Shown here piece by piece: positions 1-8,398 of a stretch of DNA of 29,616 bases. Numbering within the stretch: the first letter of the stretch is position 1; each line of letters begins with the position of its first letter. The notes under the pieces were generated by a model, which was not told the origin of the DNA, made no database searches, and was given only the letters and a program-made list of their open reading frames with translations. Position numbers and translations under genes: made by a program. Source of the stretch: a virus; IMG/VR virus record IMGVR_UViG_3300042341_000595, positions 1 to 29,616 of that record, one strand, 5' to 3'.

Positions 1-53
1 AAAACGACGGATCCACTGTGGCCGAGATCAACACAGTGGCTGTCACTTACTGA
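1..53 (+). CDS. C-terminal tail of an upstream gene (5' truncated)
   Basis: Reading from base 3, an open frame runs into the window and ends at TGA 51-53; the visible residues are NDGSTVAEINTVAVTY. The stop lies one base before the ATG at 55, the tight spacing seen throughout this genome, which supports a real gene end. The polar beta-like tail would suit a structural or fibre protein, but sixteen residues cannot identify it. Confidence 0.5.
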   Translation, partial: NDGSTVAEINTVAVTY

Positions 54-54
54 T

Positions 55-489
55 ATGAACACAACATCAATCACATTTGACCTAGACAGCACTGATTACA
101 CTGCTCGATTGGCGTTTGAAGTGTTGTTAAACGACACGGTTGTGTTTGCCACAGAGCATGTTACACAACCCACCGCTGTTGAGATCAACATTGCCGATGA
201 CGAAGGCGAGCATGAACTTAAATTTGTGCTGAAAAATAAAACACAAGATCACACCGTTATTGACGAAAACGGCAACATCATCAGTGATGCTGTGTTGTCA
301 ATTGCCAATGTAGCAATGGACGAGATCAAGCTGGGACACATGTTCTTTGAACAAACAGTCTATCATCATGACACCAATGGATCTCAATTGTTTGTTAAGG
401 ACAAGTTTTTTGGTGTTATGGGTTGCAATGGATATGTGAGTTTAAAATTCTCTACTCCGCTTTTCCTATGGTTGTTGGAAAACATGTAA
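55..489 (+). CDS. Hypothetical beta-rich protein, 144 aa
   Basis: Not recognised by name. The ATG at 55 follows the upstream stop by one base. Residues 1-75 alternate short hydrophobic and polar stretches typical of a beta-sandwich (SITFDLD, ARLAFEVLLN, HELKFVLKNK). The middle (SIANVAMDEIKLGHMFFEQTVYHH) is continued by the pattern seen in small carbohydrate-binding-type domains of T4-like marine phages. The protein ends with a hydrophobic stretch (LFLWLLENM). The gene at 11703-11984 has a similar short beta character, but I cannot show homology by eye. Position next to a probable structural-gene tail suggests a virion or fibre accessory role; this is inference only. Confidence 0.6.
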   Translation: MNTTSITFDLDSTDYTARLAFEVLLNDTVVFATEHVTQPTAVEINIADDEGEHELKFVLKNKTQDHTVIDENGNIISDAVLSIANVAMDEIKLGHMFFEQTVYHHDTNGSQLFVKDKFFGVMGCNGYVSLKFSTPLFLWLLENM

Positions 490-490
490 G

Positions 491-498
491 CATAAATA
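491..498 (+). promoter_or_regulatory. Candidate T4-type late promoter CATAAATA
   Basis: CATAAATA matches the T4 late consensus TATAAATA at 7 of 8 positions and lies just after the stop of the upstream gene. It ends only 7 bases before the ATG at 506, and no Shine-Dalgarno lies between. A T4-style start site about 6 bases downstream would make the transcript nearly leaderless. Confidence 0.45.
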
Positions 499-505
499 TG
501 CTACA

Positions 506-1282
506 ATGAATTATCTTGTAATCTACCCTGGTCGTTTTCATCCATTTCACCGCGGTCATATGGCCAGTTATGATTGGCTGACTAAAAAGTTTGGAGAAAA
601 TAGCGTGTATATTGCCACCAGCAATGTGCAGGCACCCATCACCAGTCCGTTCAATTACAGTGACAAAGTGATGATGATGACCAAGTTGGGTGTTCCGGCT
701 AGCCACATTGCCAATGTGAAGAATCCTTATCAAGCAACAGAAATCACTGGTAATCTGTCCGACGACGAAAAAAACAAAACAGCATTGGTATTTGCAGTCA
801 GTGCCAAAGACGCTGAACGCTTCAACTTTGCTCCAAAAAAAGACGGCACGCCAGGTTATTTGCAACCACTGCCCAAGACTGGCAAAGGCGTAAAGCCCAT
901 GACCAAACACGGTTATGTGGCCATCACTCCCACCATCAACTTCCAAGTAAACGGAGTAGATGCCAACAGTGCCAGTGAAATACGCAGCATGTATATCAAA
1001 GGCAATGACCATGACAAGGATCAGGTCATTGCTGATCTGTACGGACAACCAGATCCGGCAATTCGAGCAATGTTTGATAAAAAGTTAGGCATTGGTGAGC
1101 AGATACAACAGCAGATCAACGAAGCACGCCGCAGTGTTGGCGCTGGCAGACAGTTTGGTAAAACTCAGCTTGCAGAATGGATGCAAAATGTGTTACAATT
1201 AGAAAAACAAGCAAACAGTATTGATCTTGATTTTTCCCACATCAACCCAGATTATATAGACGAAAAAACTTATAATCGTTAA
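506..1282 (+). CDS. Cytidylyltransferase-like nucleotidylyltransferase (HxGH family), 258 aa
   Basis: The N-terminus has the nucleotidylyltransferase signature: a first strand MNYLVIYPGRFHPFHRGH holding the H15-R-G-H18 motif. A second family motif of the ISxxxIR type appears as S157-E-I-R160. The core covers about residues 1-170, and the remaining ~90 residues are helical and polar. Family members (NadM/NadR, RibF, CoaD types) transfer an NMP to a phosphorylated acceptor, releasing pyrophosphate; the acceptor cannot be read here. A role in NAD or other cofactor supply, or in nucleotide-sugar activation, are both possible. No Shine-Dalgarno precedes the ATG; a late-promoter-like octamer does. 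The metallophosphoesterase follows after 12 bases. Confidence 0.85.
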   Translation: MNYLVIYPGRFHPFHRGHMASYDWLTKKFGENSVYIATSNVQAPITSPFNYSDKVMMMTKLGVPASHIANVKNPYQATEITGNLSDDEKNKTALVFAVSAKDAERFNFAPKKDGTPGYLQPLPKTGKGVKPMTKHGYVAITPTINFQVNGVDANSASEIRSMYIKGNDHDKDQVIADLYGQPDPAIRAMFDKKLGIGEQIQQQINEARRSVGAGRQFGKTQLAEWMQNVLQLEKQANSIDLDFSHINPDYIDEKTYNR

Positions 1283-1294
1283 CGCACAACAAAC

Positions 1295-2170
1295 ATGAAG
1301 ATAGCAGTAGCAAGTGACATTCACCTAGAGTTCGGTGACTTGGAAATCGTCAATGACCAAAACGCACAAGTCTTGATATTGTCCGGCGACATCCTTGTGG
1401 CCCGGGACATTACGCAACAGGATCCGTATGGAATAATGGGTCCAGAATATCGCAGCAATCGTTATCATGACTTTATGCAACGCTGCTCTGCACAGTTTCC
1501 GCATGTGATCTACATCATGGGCAATCATGAGCACTACAACGGAGACTTTGCCACAACAGAAAAACACCTAAAAGATGTGTTGGGCTACCTCAAAAATGTG
1601 CATGTGTTGGAAAAAGAAACAGTGGTCATTGATGACATCACTTTCATTGGCGGCACACTGTGGACCGACATGAATCGTGAAGACTCACTCACACTGTACC
1701 ACATGAGCAGCATGATGAACGATTTTAGGATCATCAGCAACAGCACCAGAAATGTCAATTATAGAACCTTTGATGATGTTGACAATCCCGACAAACCAAC
1801 TTTTAAAACTCGGCCAGCTAGATTCAGCCCAGAGGATTCTGTAGAACAACATCGTCAATCTGTGGCCTACATTCAGCACTGTGTCGAAGGTCGAGCAGAT
1901 CAAAAGTTTGTGGTGGCAGGGCATCATGCACCCAGCAGACTCAGCACACATGCACAGTATGCCAATGCGACTTTGATGAACGGTGCCTACAGTTCTGAGC
2001 TGGATGCGTTTATTGAAGATCATCCGCAGATTCGACTGTGGACGCACGGGCACACACATCACCCATTTGACTACACAATTGGCAAAACCAGAGTGTTATG
2101 CAATCCACGCGGCTACATCAATCACGAACCTGCTGCCAGTGATTTCAAACTGCTCACAGTGGAAGTGTGA
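1295..2170 (+). CDS. Calcineurin-like metallophosphoesterase, 291 aa
   Basis: The two-metal phosphoesterase motifs appear in order: D8-I-H10 in SDIHLE, G31-D32 in ILSGDI, G76-N-H-E79 in IMGNHEHY, a later His in VAGHHAPS, and H251-G-H253 in THGHTHH near the C-terminus. All expected metal ligands are present, so it should be active on a phosphomono- or diester. The substrate (cyclic nucleotide, dinucleotide or nucleic-acid end) is not evident. It sits 12 bases after the nucleotidylyltransferase, so the two may act on the same cofactor or nucleotide. A TATAAT-like hexamer at 1271-1276 precedes it, but no convincing -35 or Shine-Dalgarno is visible. The stop is followed directly by a small hairpin. 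Confidence 0.9.
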   Translation: MKIAVASDIHLEFGDLEIVNDQNAQVLILSGDILVARDITQQDPYGIMGPEYRSNRYHDFMQRCSAQFPHVIYIMGNHEHYNGDFATTEKHLKDVLGYLKNVHVLEKETVVIDDITFIGGTLWTDMNREDSLTLYHMSSMMNDFRIISNSTRNVNYRTFDDVDNPDKPTFKTRPARFSPEDSVEQHRQSVAYIQHCVEGRADQKFVVAGHHAPSRLSTHAQYANATLMNGAYSSELDAFIEDHPQIRLWTHGHTHHPFDYTIGKTRVLCNPRGYINHEPAASDFKLLTVEV

Positions 2171-2171
2171 T

Positions 2172-2190
2172 TGGCAAAGAAATTTTGCCA
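2172..2190 (+). other. Small hairpin just after the phosphoesterase stop
   Basis: TGGCAAA (2172-2178) pairs with TTTGCCA (2184-2190) around a 5-base loop. It starts two bases after the stop codon. No U-tract follows, so it is at best a weak terminator or an mRNA 3'-end stabiliser. Confidence 0.3.
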
Positions 2191-2205
2191 GTGGCACAAC
2201 ACATA

Positions 2206-2212
2206 TTAAATA
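2206..2212 (+). promoter_or_regulatory. Candidate late promoter core TTAAATA
   Basis: TTAAATA lies in the intergenic region 25 bases before the ATG at 2237, with AAGGA between. It resembles the (A/C/T)TAAATA sequences before 506, 3171 and 11703. Here there is room for a normal short leader. Confidence 0.3.
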
Positions 2213-2236
2213 TTGCTAACCAACTTTAAGGAAAAC

Positions 2237-3103
2237 ATGGCTGACGCACAACCAACAACAGAATTGCCCTCAACTCCCGTCGGCGGGCAACAACAAATCC
2301 AAGTAAACATTGACTACTTGAAAACCACGCGAGTACACATCTGTATGCCATGCTATGGCGGTCAGTTAACTGAAAGCACATTCATGAGCTATATCAAATG
2401 GAGCAACACTGCACGCCAGTTGGGCATTGATTGGACCATGGAAACGCTCACAAACGAAAGTTTGATCAGTCGTGCCCGTAACACACTCACTGCTAAGTTT
2501 TTGCACAACAAAGACAGCACACACCTGTTGTTTATTGATGCTGACATTGGCTTTGAACCCTGGCATATTTTGGTGTTGTTGAACCGACAAGTTGATGTGA
2601 TCGGCGGCCTGTATCCAATGAAGAGCCTGCCCATCAAATGGTGTGTAAACGGCATCGAAGGCGGAGAAGAAGGCACCGACGGCCTGCAGGAAGTGAGCAA
2701 AACTGGTACAGGATTCTTGTTGATCAAGCGTGATGTTTTTGAAAAACTAAATGCACACCCTGCTACTAAACCATTTATCAATGACATTGGCTTGTCTGCA
2801 GAACTCAACCCCTACATGAAAACCTACTTTGACACAGCAGTGCGTGAGAATCGCTACTATAGTGAAGACTGGACATTCTGTGAAAACTGGCGTGATCTAG
2901 GTGGTAAGGTCTGGGTAGACAAGCGTGTGTTGTTGCGCCATACAGGCACATATACTTTTGCTCACGAAGCACAAGAAACGCTGATTGACGCATTTACGCC
3001 CAATGTGCTGGCAAAACAATCGGCCCTGGCAGCCCAGGTTGCAACTGCTACACCTGCTGTGGCAGAAACCAAAGTTATTGCTGCCAGCAAGAAAAAGAAA
3101 TAA
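2237..3103 (+). CDS. GT-A fold glycosyltransferase, 288 aa
   Basis: Start chosen at ATG 2237 because AAGGA (2228-2232) precedes it at good distance; an in-frame TTG at 2213 adds eight residues without a ribosome site. The N-terminal sheet (VHICMPCYGG) and ESLISRARN segment lead to the sugar-nucleotide/metal motif LLFIDADIGF with D101-A-D103, typical of family-2-like GT-A enzymes. VIGGLYP follows, then a C-terminal acceptor region containing SEDWTFCENW. Likely role: glycosylation of phage DNA, a virion protein or a host envelope sugar; the target is not visible. The tail is odd: an Ala/Thr-rich stretch with PAVAE and a terminal KKKK, like the virion-internal proteins downstream. The gene ends before a strong terminator. 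Confidence 0.8.
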   Translation: MADAQPTTELPSTPVGGQQQIQVNIDYLKTTRVHICMPCYGGQLTESTFMSYIKWSNTARQLGIDWTMETLTNESLISRARNTLTAKFLHNKDSTHLLFIDADIGFEPWHILVLLNRQVDVIGGLYPMKSLPIKWCVNGIEGGEEGTDGLQEVSKTGTGFLLIKRDVFEKLNAHPATKPFINDIGLSAELNPYMKTYFDTAVRENRYYSEDWTFCENWRDLGGKVWVDKRVLLRHTGTYTFAHEAQETLIDAFTPNVLAKQSALAAQVATATPAVAETKVIAASKKKK

Positions 3104-3123
3104 AACAAACTGCAACACTCCAC

Positions 3124-3147
3124 AAAGCCACTTTAACAGTGGCTTTT
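3124..3147 (+). terminator. Rho-independent terminator
   Basis: AAAGCCACT (3124-3132) pairs perfectly with AGTGGCTTT (3138-3146) around the loop TTAAC, and the 3' side runs into TTTT. It lies 21 bases after the glycosyltransferase stop and before the late-promoter-like sequence of the giant gene, so it separates two transcription units. Confidence 0.85.
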
Positions 3148-3156
3148 CCATTTGCG

Positions 3157-3163
3157 CTAAATA
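3157..3163 (+). promoter_or_regulatory. Candidate late promoter core CTAAATA before the giant gene
   Basis: CTAAATA with upstream G resembles the T4-type late -10 sequence. It is placed between the terminator and the ATG at 3171, with 7 bases separating it from the start codon. No Shine-Dalgarno is present, so the transcript would be almost leaderless. Confidence 0.5.
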
Positions 3164-3170
3164 TTACATA

Positions 3171-6100
3171 ATGAATATTCTTGAACTTGATTCCTACAAT
3201 TTGGCCGACGCTGTTAAGTTTAACCAGCGTTTGAATCCGCGTCTGTGGGACAACAACGAACAGTTACGGCCCGAAGTGCATGATCATTTGCTGCAAATAG
3301 CTGATGATTTCCGCGAGTTTTTAGGAGTAAGCGGATACGATCTCAAAGATATAACCATCAGCGGATCCAATGCTGCGTACACATACACTCCCAATTCTGA
3401 CATCGATCTACACCTGGTGGTTGATTTGCCCGAAGCTGACAACAGCGAAGTGTATCGCGAACTGTTTGATGCTAAAAAGTTTCAATACAACCAACAGCAC
3501 AACATCACCATTGGCAGTCATCCTGTGGAACTGTATGTACAAGATGCTAATAAAACACATGTGAGTCAAGGCATTTACAGTGTGTTGAACAATCAATGGA
3601 TTGATGTGCCCAAGCGTAGAGATGCTGGAGTAGATGACATATCCACTCGCAGCAAATACGAAGATTTGGCTGCACGAATTGATAGTGCTGTTGCATCTGG
3701 TGATCATGATGACATGGCCAAATTGATGAGCAAAATCAAAGCCATGCGACAAGCCGGACTGAATCAGCATGGCGAGTTTGGTGCAGATAATCTAGCATTC
3801 AAAATGCTGCGCAACCAAGGCGCTATCAAACGATTGATTGACGCTAGAAACGCTGCCAGAGACCGGGAGTTGAGCCTGCGTGAGCGTGAAATAGTTGTTA
3901 AACGACCATTCACATACGGATTCAAAACTGAAGATGTCAGCAGCAATCCCAGTGGTGTGAGCCCCGAAACAAAAATGTTCTTAAGCGAAAAGCCCGCAGC
4001 CAGTGTCGTTGACATTGTGTCATCGTTCATTGATTACTGTGTGGAGCAGTTGGGCATTGAGCAACCGCCTCAAGTGAAGTTCAAGAAGGATCCGCAGTGG
4101 AGCGCTCGTAACAAAACTTTTGGCCGTTACAATTCTGACCATAATCTATTGGAAGTGAGCCTAGCTGGACGCCATGTGATGGACATATTGCGCACAGTGG
4201 CACATGAACTCACCCACACCAGACAACACGAAATAGAAACAGTGCCAGACACTGCCGGCGCCACTGGTAGCCGATGGGAAAATCAAGCCAACGCCCAGGC
4301 CGGTGTGCTGATGCGTGACTATGCCGAACAGCATCCGGAGTTTTTCAACGATGACGGGTTAGAAGAAGGTATCCGGGACAAGTTAGCCACGGCTGCATTG
4401 GCAGCATGTGTTGCTGGTTCACCAGGCTGCGCCACAACCACTCCGATCAACACTGGCGCTGACGCTGTGAAGGCTGCTGTGCGAGCCAGCCAATTGACTC
4501 GTGCTGGGTTGGAACACGGAGCAAAACAAGAACTTAAGAATGTGCTGCGCCGTGGTGCAAATGCCAATGAAAGTTCTGGTTATATTCCAACAAAAAAACA
4601 AGCTAGAGATCCACGCTTTAGCATGGCTCTTACAAAAGATGTACAACCTGGTGCCACAGGTCGAGAAGCCAACAAATTAAACCTTCGCACAGACACGCAA
4701 GGCAAGCCGGCACTGTTGATGAAGACTGCCAACCTGCGTGAAGATCGCATGCAGCGGCAACGGACTGACCCCACATACAATGTGGCTGAAGATGACTTGT
4801 CCGAAGTTGATCGCCGGGCTGCGTTAAAAGCGTTGGGTGCAGGCGCAATGGCTGCTGCGGTACCGGGCGTGGCCAAAGCCGGACCTTTTGTGGATGTTGC
4901 TGCCCTAGGAAACACCAATCCTGACCAGTTCAACAAAGTATGGGTGCCCAGGTACAAAGAACTCACTACTCGATGCCAAGACATCCTGCGCCAATTGATT
5001 GCAGCAGCAGGCCCCAAATGGGCGCCGCTGTTGAAAGGCACTACCATTCGTGTAGTCTCAAGTGAAAATTATGCACAGGCCAGTGCAATTTCGCGCACCA
5101 TCACTATTGATCTTTCGGTGTTCTGGGATGCTCCAGATGCGGCCTTGGCATTTACCATAGCACATGAGCTGGGACACATTGCCCTGGAACATGCCACTGG
5201 TACCGATGATGCGTCAGCGGACTACAAGACTCAAGTACGAGTGGCTGCACAGTATCGGCAAGGCGAACTAGACGCAGACGAGTTCGCAGTGCGCCTGTGC
5301 AAGACACTGGGCTACAACAAGGCCGAAGTATTCAAATTCATTGCCAAGAACGAAGCAGAATTGCAACTGTTGGATGTTCTGACACAGTCACCTACCAGCA
5401 GTCACCCCAGCCAAAAGACACGAATTGAACGAGCCAGGATGAATGGGTTTCAGTTGAGCCGGGGCGGCATCGAACAGATGAATGTGTTGAAGCAACACCT
5501 GGCCGAAGATGACACTGAACACCGTGATATAGTCAACCGCCTGAGTCGTGAACTGAAACTGTATGAAGATCAGGACCTGTTTGAAATCAACATGAGTCCC
5601 ACAAATCTAAAGAAACTGGCAGCACAAACAGGCGCCATGGCTGGCATGGAATTTGAGATGATTGTGCCCGGTGCTGATGGCGGCGACGATGCTGCGGATA
5701 TGGAACCCGACTACGACGCCGACGAAAATGTCATGAGCATCGAAGATGCAGCGCAGTTCTTTTTTGACGGTGACTTCAACGGTCGAAGAGACATTCAACG
5801 CCTGCGTGACAGCATGAGCGAAGATTATCAGACATGGCTAGGCGATGCATGGATGGAGTATTTTGAAACCTACAAAAACACCATTGTGTTTAGATACGGC
5901 AAAGAAAATTGGTCAGAGGCAGACATTGCTGAAATATTGGGCCTGGACGAAGCCGCAGCAGAAGCGTTGGAAAATCGTGGAGCAAGCCCTGAAGATTACA
6001 TGGACGCTGCCGAAAAAGTCATTGAAGACGGTTTGGATCCCTGGCTGAATGATGCGCAGGAAGATGCACAAGAAGACTATTACAATGATGATCATGAAGA

Positions 6101-7514
6101 GGATTGGCTGAGAAGTGAAGGCATTCGCTCAATGAGCGATGTTTCGAGTCAGTACGATATTTCCTGGCCCTATTGGAGCACTCCTGGCAGCGAAGGCGCC
6201 AGCATTGAAGAAGTTGCTGATGAATTCCGTGAGGCCATTGGTCGCAAGGTAAACTGGTCTGCCAACTATCATGGTGGCCGCCGCGAACCCGATGCTTATG
6301 TGGTTGAGCCTGACGGCAGCCTGGAACCAGATGACAGCAACGATTCTGGACTGGAGTTTGTGAGCCCGCCCTTGCCTGTTGACGACATGATTAGTGATCT
6401 AAACAAGGTCCGGGCCTGGGCCAAACAACGAGGCTGCTACACCAATGATTCAACCGGCCTGCACATCAATGTGAGTGTGCCGGGCTTTGACAACGACAAA
6501 CTGGACTATGTTAAACTAGCTCTGCTGCTGGGTGACCAGTATGTGCTGGATCAATTTGGACGCACCGGCAACACCTATGCCAAAAGCGCCATGGGCATGA
6601 TCAAAGAGCGAATCGCTCAGCGTCCCGAAGATGCTGCTGCCATGTTGCAAAAAATGAAAACAGGCCTGGGCGAACTGGCCACCAAAGTTATACACAGCGG
6701 CACGACCAGCAAGTATACCAGTATCAATACCAAGACTGGATACATTGAGTTTCGCAGTCCCGGCGGCGATTGGCTAAATGAAAACTTTGACAAGATTGAA
6801 ACCACGCTGTTGAGATTTGTAGTGGCATTAGATGCTGCCATGGATCCGGCAAAGTATCGCGACGAATACCTGAAGAAGCTGTACACTGTACTCAAGCCTA
6901 AAGACCAAAATGATACCTTGAGTTATTTTGCTAAATTTGCTGCTGGTGAATTGCCCAAGGCTGCACTAAAGAGTTTTATCAAACAAGCACAACTGGAACG
7001 CAACAAGGTCAAAGATACCTATGCTGAACTCACGCCCGGACAAAGCAACTACAAGATCTATCAAATCTCTGATGGTAGAACAGTGGGCACATTCTATGCT
7101 GCTGATCAAGCACAGGCCAATGCTGAATTCACTGACTGGTTGATGAGTCCCGAAGCTGGCGGCAGAGATGACTTTAGATACGCACCAATTGACACACCAA
7201 TTCAAGGTCCTGTGGCCACAACACCTGTGCCCGGCGTCATTGACATTGAGCCAGATGTAGAACAGAACTTTGTTCCTGGTAGCACCCTGGATCTGCAACG
7301 CCAACGTCAACAAGCAGCACAGCAATCTGCCGCTAGTGGAACATTTAGAGGCACATGGGCAATCAAAGACAGCCAAGGCAATACACTACACACCTTCAGC
7401 GGCATTGGCAATTCACAAGCAGATGCCAACAGAGTTGCAGCAGGATGGCTGGCTCGTGCAGGATACCAAGATGGTATCGAAGTTGCGGTTGTGCCAGTCA
7501 TGGAGCCGTCGTGA
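3171..7514 (+). CDS. Giant virion-type polyprotein: nucleotidyltransferase, two metallopeptidases, amidoligase (1447 aa)
   Basis: Start taken at ATG 3171 after the terminator; an open extension upstream overlaps the previous gene. Domains in order: nucleotidyltransferase fold with G65-S66 and D77-I-D79; a compact HExxH peptidase, H345-E-L-T-H349, with a later ENQANA; a candidate cut E399/G400 followed by a lipobox-like LAAC413; a short SGYIP module near 470-520; V538-A-E540, then R548-R549 and a hydrophobic Ala-rich run ending A568-K-A570; an M48-like peptidase with H665-E-L-G-H669 and a later ELDADEFA; an amidoligase-like domain from about 825 (GMEFEM), TGLHIN at 1095-1100 and IEFRSPGG near 1192-1199; finally two ~55-aa repeats (YQISDGRTVGTF, WAIKDSQGNTLHTF). 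No single enzyme is built this way. I infer a head-packaged polyprotein cut by the prohead protease. The next gene starts at GTGA on its stop. Confidence 0.85.
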   Translation: MNILELDSYNLADAVKFNQRLNPRLWDNNEQLRPEVHDHLLQIADDFREFLGVSGYDLKDITISGSNAAYTYTPNSDIDLHLVVDLPEADNSEVYRELFDAKKFQYNQQHNITIGSHPVELYVQDANKTHVSQGIYSVLNNQWIDVPKRRDAGVDDISTRSKYEDLAARIDSAVASGDHDDMAKLMSKIKAMRQAGLNQHGEFGADNLAFKMLRNQGAIKRLIDARNAARDRELSLREREIVVKRPFTYGFKTEDVSSNPSGVSPETKMFLSEKPAASVVDIVSSFIDYCVEQLGIEQPPQVKFKKDPQWSARNKTFGRYNSDHNLLEVSLAGRHVMDILRTVAHELTHTRQHEIETVPDTAGATGSRWENQANAQAGVLMRDYAEQHPEFFNDDGLEEGIRDKLATAALAACVAGSPGCATTTPINTGADAVKAAVRASQLTRAGLEHGAKQELKNVLRRGANANESSGYIPTKKQARDPRFSMALTKDVQPGATGREANKLNLRTDTQGKPALLMKTANLREDRMQRQRTDPTYNVAEDDLSEVDRRAALKALGAGAMAAAVPGVAKAGPFVDVAALGNTNPDQFNKVWVPRYKELTTRCQDILRQLIAAAGPKWAPLLKGTTIRVVSSENYAQASAISRTITIDLSVFWDAPDAALAFTIAHELGHIALEHATGTDDASADYKTQVRVAAQYRQGELDADEFAVRLCKTLGYNKAEVFKFIAKNEAELQLLDVLTQSPTSSHPSQKTRIERARMNGFQLSRGGIEQMNVLKQHLAEDDTEHRDIVNRLSRELKLYEDQDLFEINMSPTNLKKLAAQTGAMAGMEFEMIVPGADGGDDAADMEPDYDADENVMSIEDAAQFFFDGDFNGRRDIQRLRDSMSEDYQTWLGDAWMEYFETYKNTIVFRYGKENWSEADIAEILGLDEAAAEALENRGASPEDYMDAAEKVIEDGLDPWLNDAQEDAQEDYYNDDHEEDWLRSEGIRSMSDVSSQYDISWPYWSTPGSEGASIEEVADEFREAIGRKVNWSANYHGGRREPDAYVVEPDGSLEPDDSNDSGLEFVSPPLPVDDMISDLNKVRAWAKQRGCYTNDSTGLHINVSVPGFDNDKLDYVKLALLLGDQYVLDQFGRTGNTYAKSAMGMIKERIAQRPEDAAAMLQKMKTGLGELATKVIHSGTTSKYTSINTKTGYIEFRSPGGDWLNENFDKIETTLLRFVVALDAAMDPAKYRDEYLKKLYTVLKPKDQNDTLSYFAKFAAGELPKAALKSFIKQAQLERNKVKDTYAELTPGQSNYKIYQISDGRTVGTFYAADQAQANAEFTDWLMSPEAGGRDDFRYAPIDTPIQGPVATTPVPGVIDIEPDVEQNFVPGSTLDLQRQRQQAAQQSAASGTFRGTWAIKDSQGNTLHTFSGIGNSQADANRVAAGWLARAGYQDGIEVAVVPVMEPS

Positions 7515-8398
7515 GAGCACTAGAATTTTTACACGAAGACGAACCAGCAAGAATCAAGATTGGTGGTGCTGAAGCAGCAGCCCGGGCACGAACCTGGATT
7601 GAAAAGGTGTATGCCCGTTATCCGCAAACCATGCAGAACAATCATGTGATGACCTGGGGCTCGGGAGATGACCAACAGTTTGCAATGTTTGAATTAACTC
7701 CTAGCTTCAGCCGGCGTGGCGCAGTTGAAGTCAAATGGTTTCAAGCGTATCCGCTACGGTCTGGGGTGGGCAGTCGTGCTATGAAAGAACTGCAAGCCAT
7801 GGCCCGAGAAGATGGAATCAGCCTTACATTATTCCCCTGGGACAAAGGACAAGTAAGCCAAAGTAAACTGACCAAATTCTACCGAGGACAAGGCTTTTCT
7901 CCAACTGTCAAAGGTGGCAAAGCAATGCAATGGAGCCCCGAGCTGGCGGAAGAACTCAGAGTTGATGTACCCAACGAAGAATGGCTTGACGATGCTATTG
8001 CGTATGCCAAGCAAAAAAGTCCCGACCGCAACGGGTTGCCCTACATGGGCAAGACCACTGCTACTGTTAGACCTGAACCAATGGTATCCATGGATATACT
8101 CAAGCGACTACCGGGCATGCGAAACGAACAGCAAAATGTACGACAAGCGGATCTAGCAGCCATTATGAAAATAATGAAAGACACTGGCAAATTGCCACTG
8201 CATAGTTTTACTAATGAAGAATACAAGCCTTTTATCAATGTGGCCTACGATGGCAGTGCTTGGGTCAACGAAGGTAATCATCGTATCATGGCTGCTGCTG
8301 CCCTGGGTTGGAAAGAACTGCCTGTGCAAATCAGTTACTTTGATGGCGGCGAACGAGTTGAATCTGGACCCATGTACCCAGGAAAGATTGGACTATGA
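7511..8398 (+). CDS. GNAT acetyltransferase fused to ParB-like domain, with capsid-type leader (295 aa)
   Basis: Start GTG 7511 overlaps the giant gene's stop (GTGA). The N-terminus MRALEFLHED matches the leader type shared by several neighbours, with L-H-E as a candidate protease site. Residues about 30-140 look like a GNAT fold: VEVKWFQAYP, then the acetyl-CoA pyrophosphate loop R83-S-G-V-G87, and FYRGQGF near the end. Residues about 195-290 contain NVAYDGSAWVNEGNHRIMAA with E254-G-N-H-R258 followed by GWKELPVQI, the pattern of ParB/sulfiredoxin-like domains. Together they suggest an acetyltransferase and a nucleotide- or DNA-acting domain carried in the virion. Substrates are unknown. The next gene starts at ATGA on its stop. 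Confidence 0.75.
   Translation: MRALEFLHEDEPARIKIGGAEAAARARTWIEKVYARYPQTMQNNHVMTWGSGDDQQFAMFELTPSFSRRGAVEVKWFQAYPLRSGVGSRAMKELQAMAREDGISLTLFPWDKGQVSQSKLTKFYRGQGFSPTVKGGKAMQWSPELAEELRVDVPNEEWLDDAIAYAKQKSPDRNGLPYMGKTTATVRPEPMVSMDILKRLPGMRNEQQNVRQADLAAIMKIMKDTGKLPLHSFTNEEYKPFINVAYDGSAWVNEGNHRIMAAAALGWKELPVQISYFDGGERVESGPMYPGKIGL

Noticed and set aside
13-39. Inverted repeat CCACTGTG ... CACAGTGG as a terminator
   Set aside because: It lies inside the coding tail of the first gene, has an 11-base loop and no T-run, so chance is likely.
452-1048. Long minus-strand frame opposite the nucleotidylyltransferase
   Set aside because: The plus strand has clear catalytic motifs; the reverse product has no ribosome site, no motif and low-complexity His/Phe composition. 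Other minus-strand frames in the window are shadows of the same kind.
2213-2236. TTG start for the GT-A glycosyltransferase
   Set aside because: No ribosome site precedes it and it overlaps the late-promoter-like sequence; ATG 2237 has AAGGA at proper distance.
2985-3170. 62-residue N-terminal extension of the first giant protein
   Set aside because: It lies inside the previous gene and across a strong terminator; ATG 3171 follows a promoter-like sequence.
4395-4450. First giant protein is simply a host-like lipoprotein or Tat enzyme with a misplaced start
   Set aside because: The frame is continuous through the signals, with no ribosome site or start codon suited to internal initiation just before R548 or D1110; processing fits better, though internal initiation is not formally excluded.
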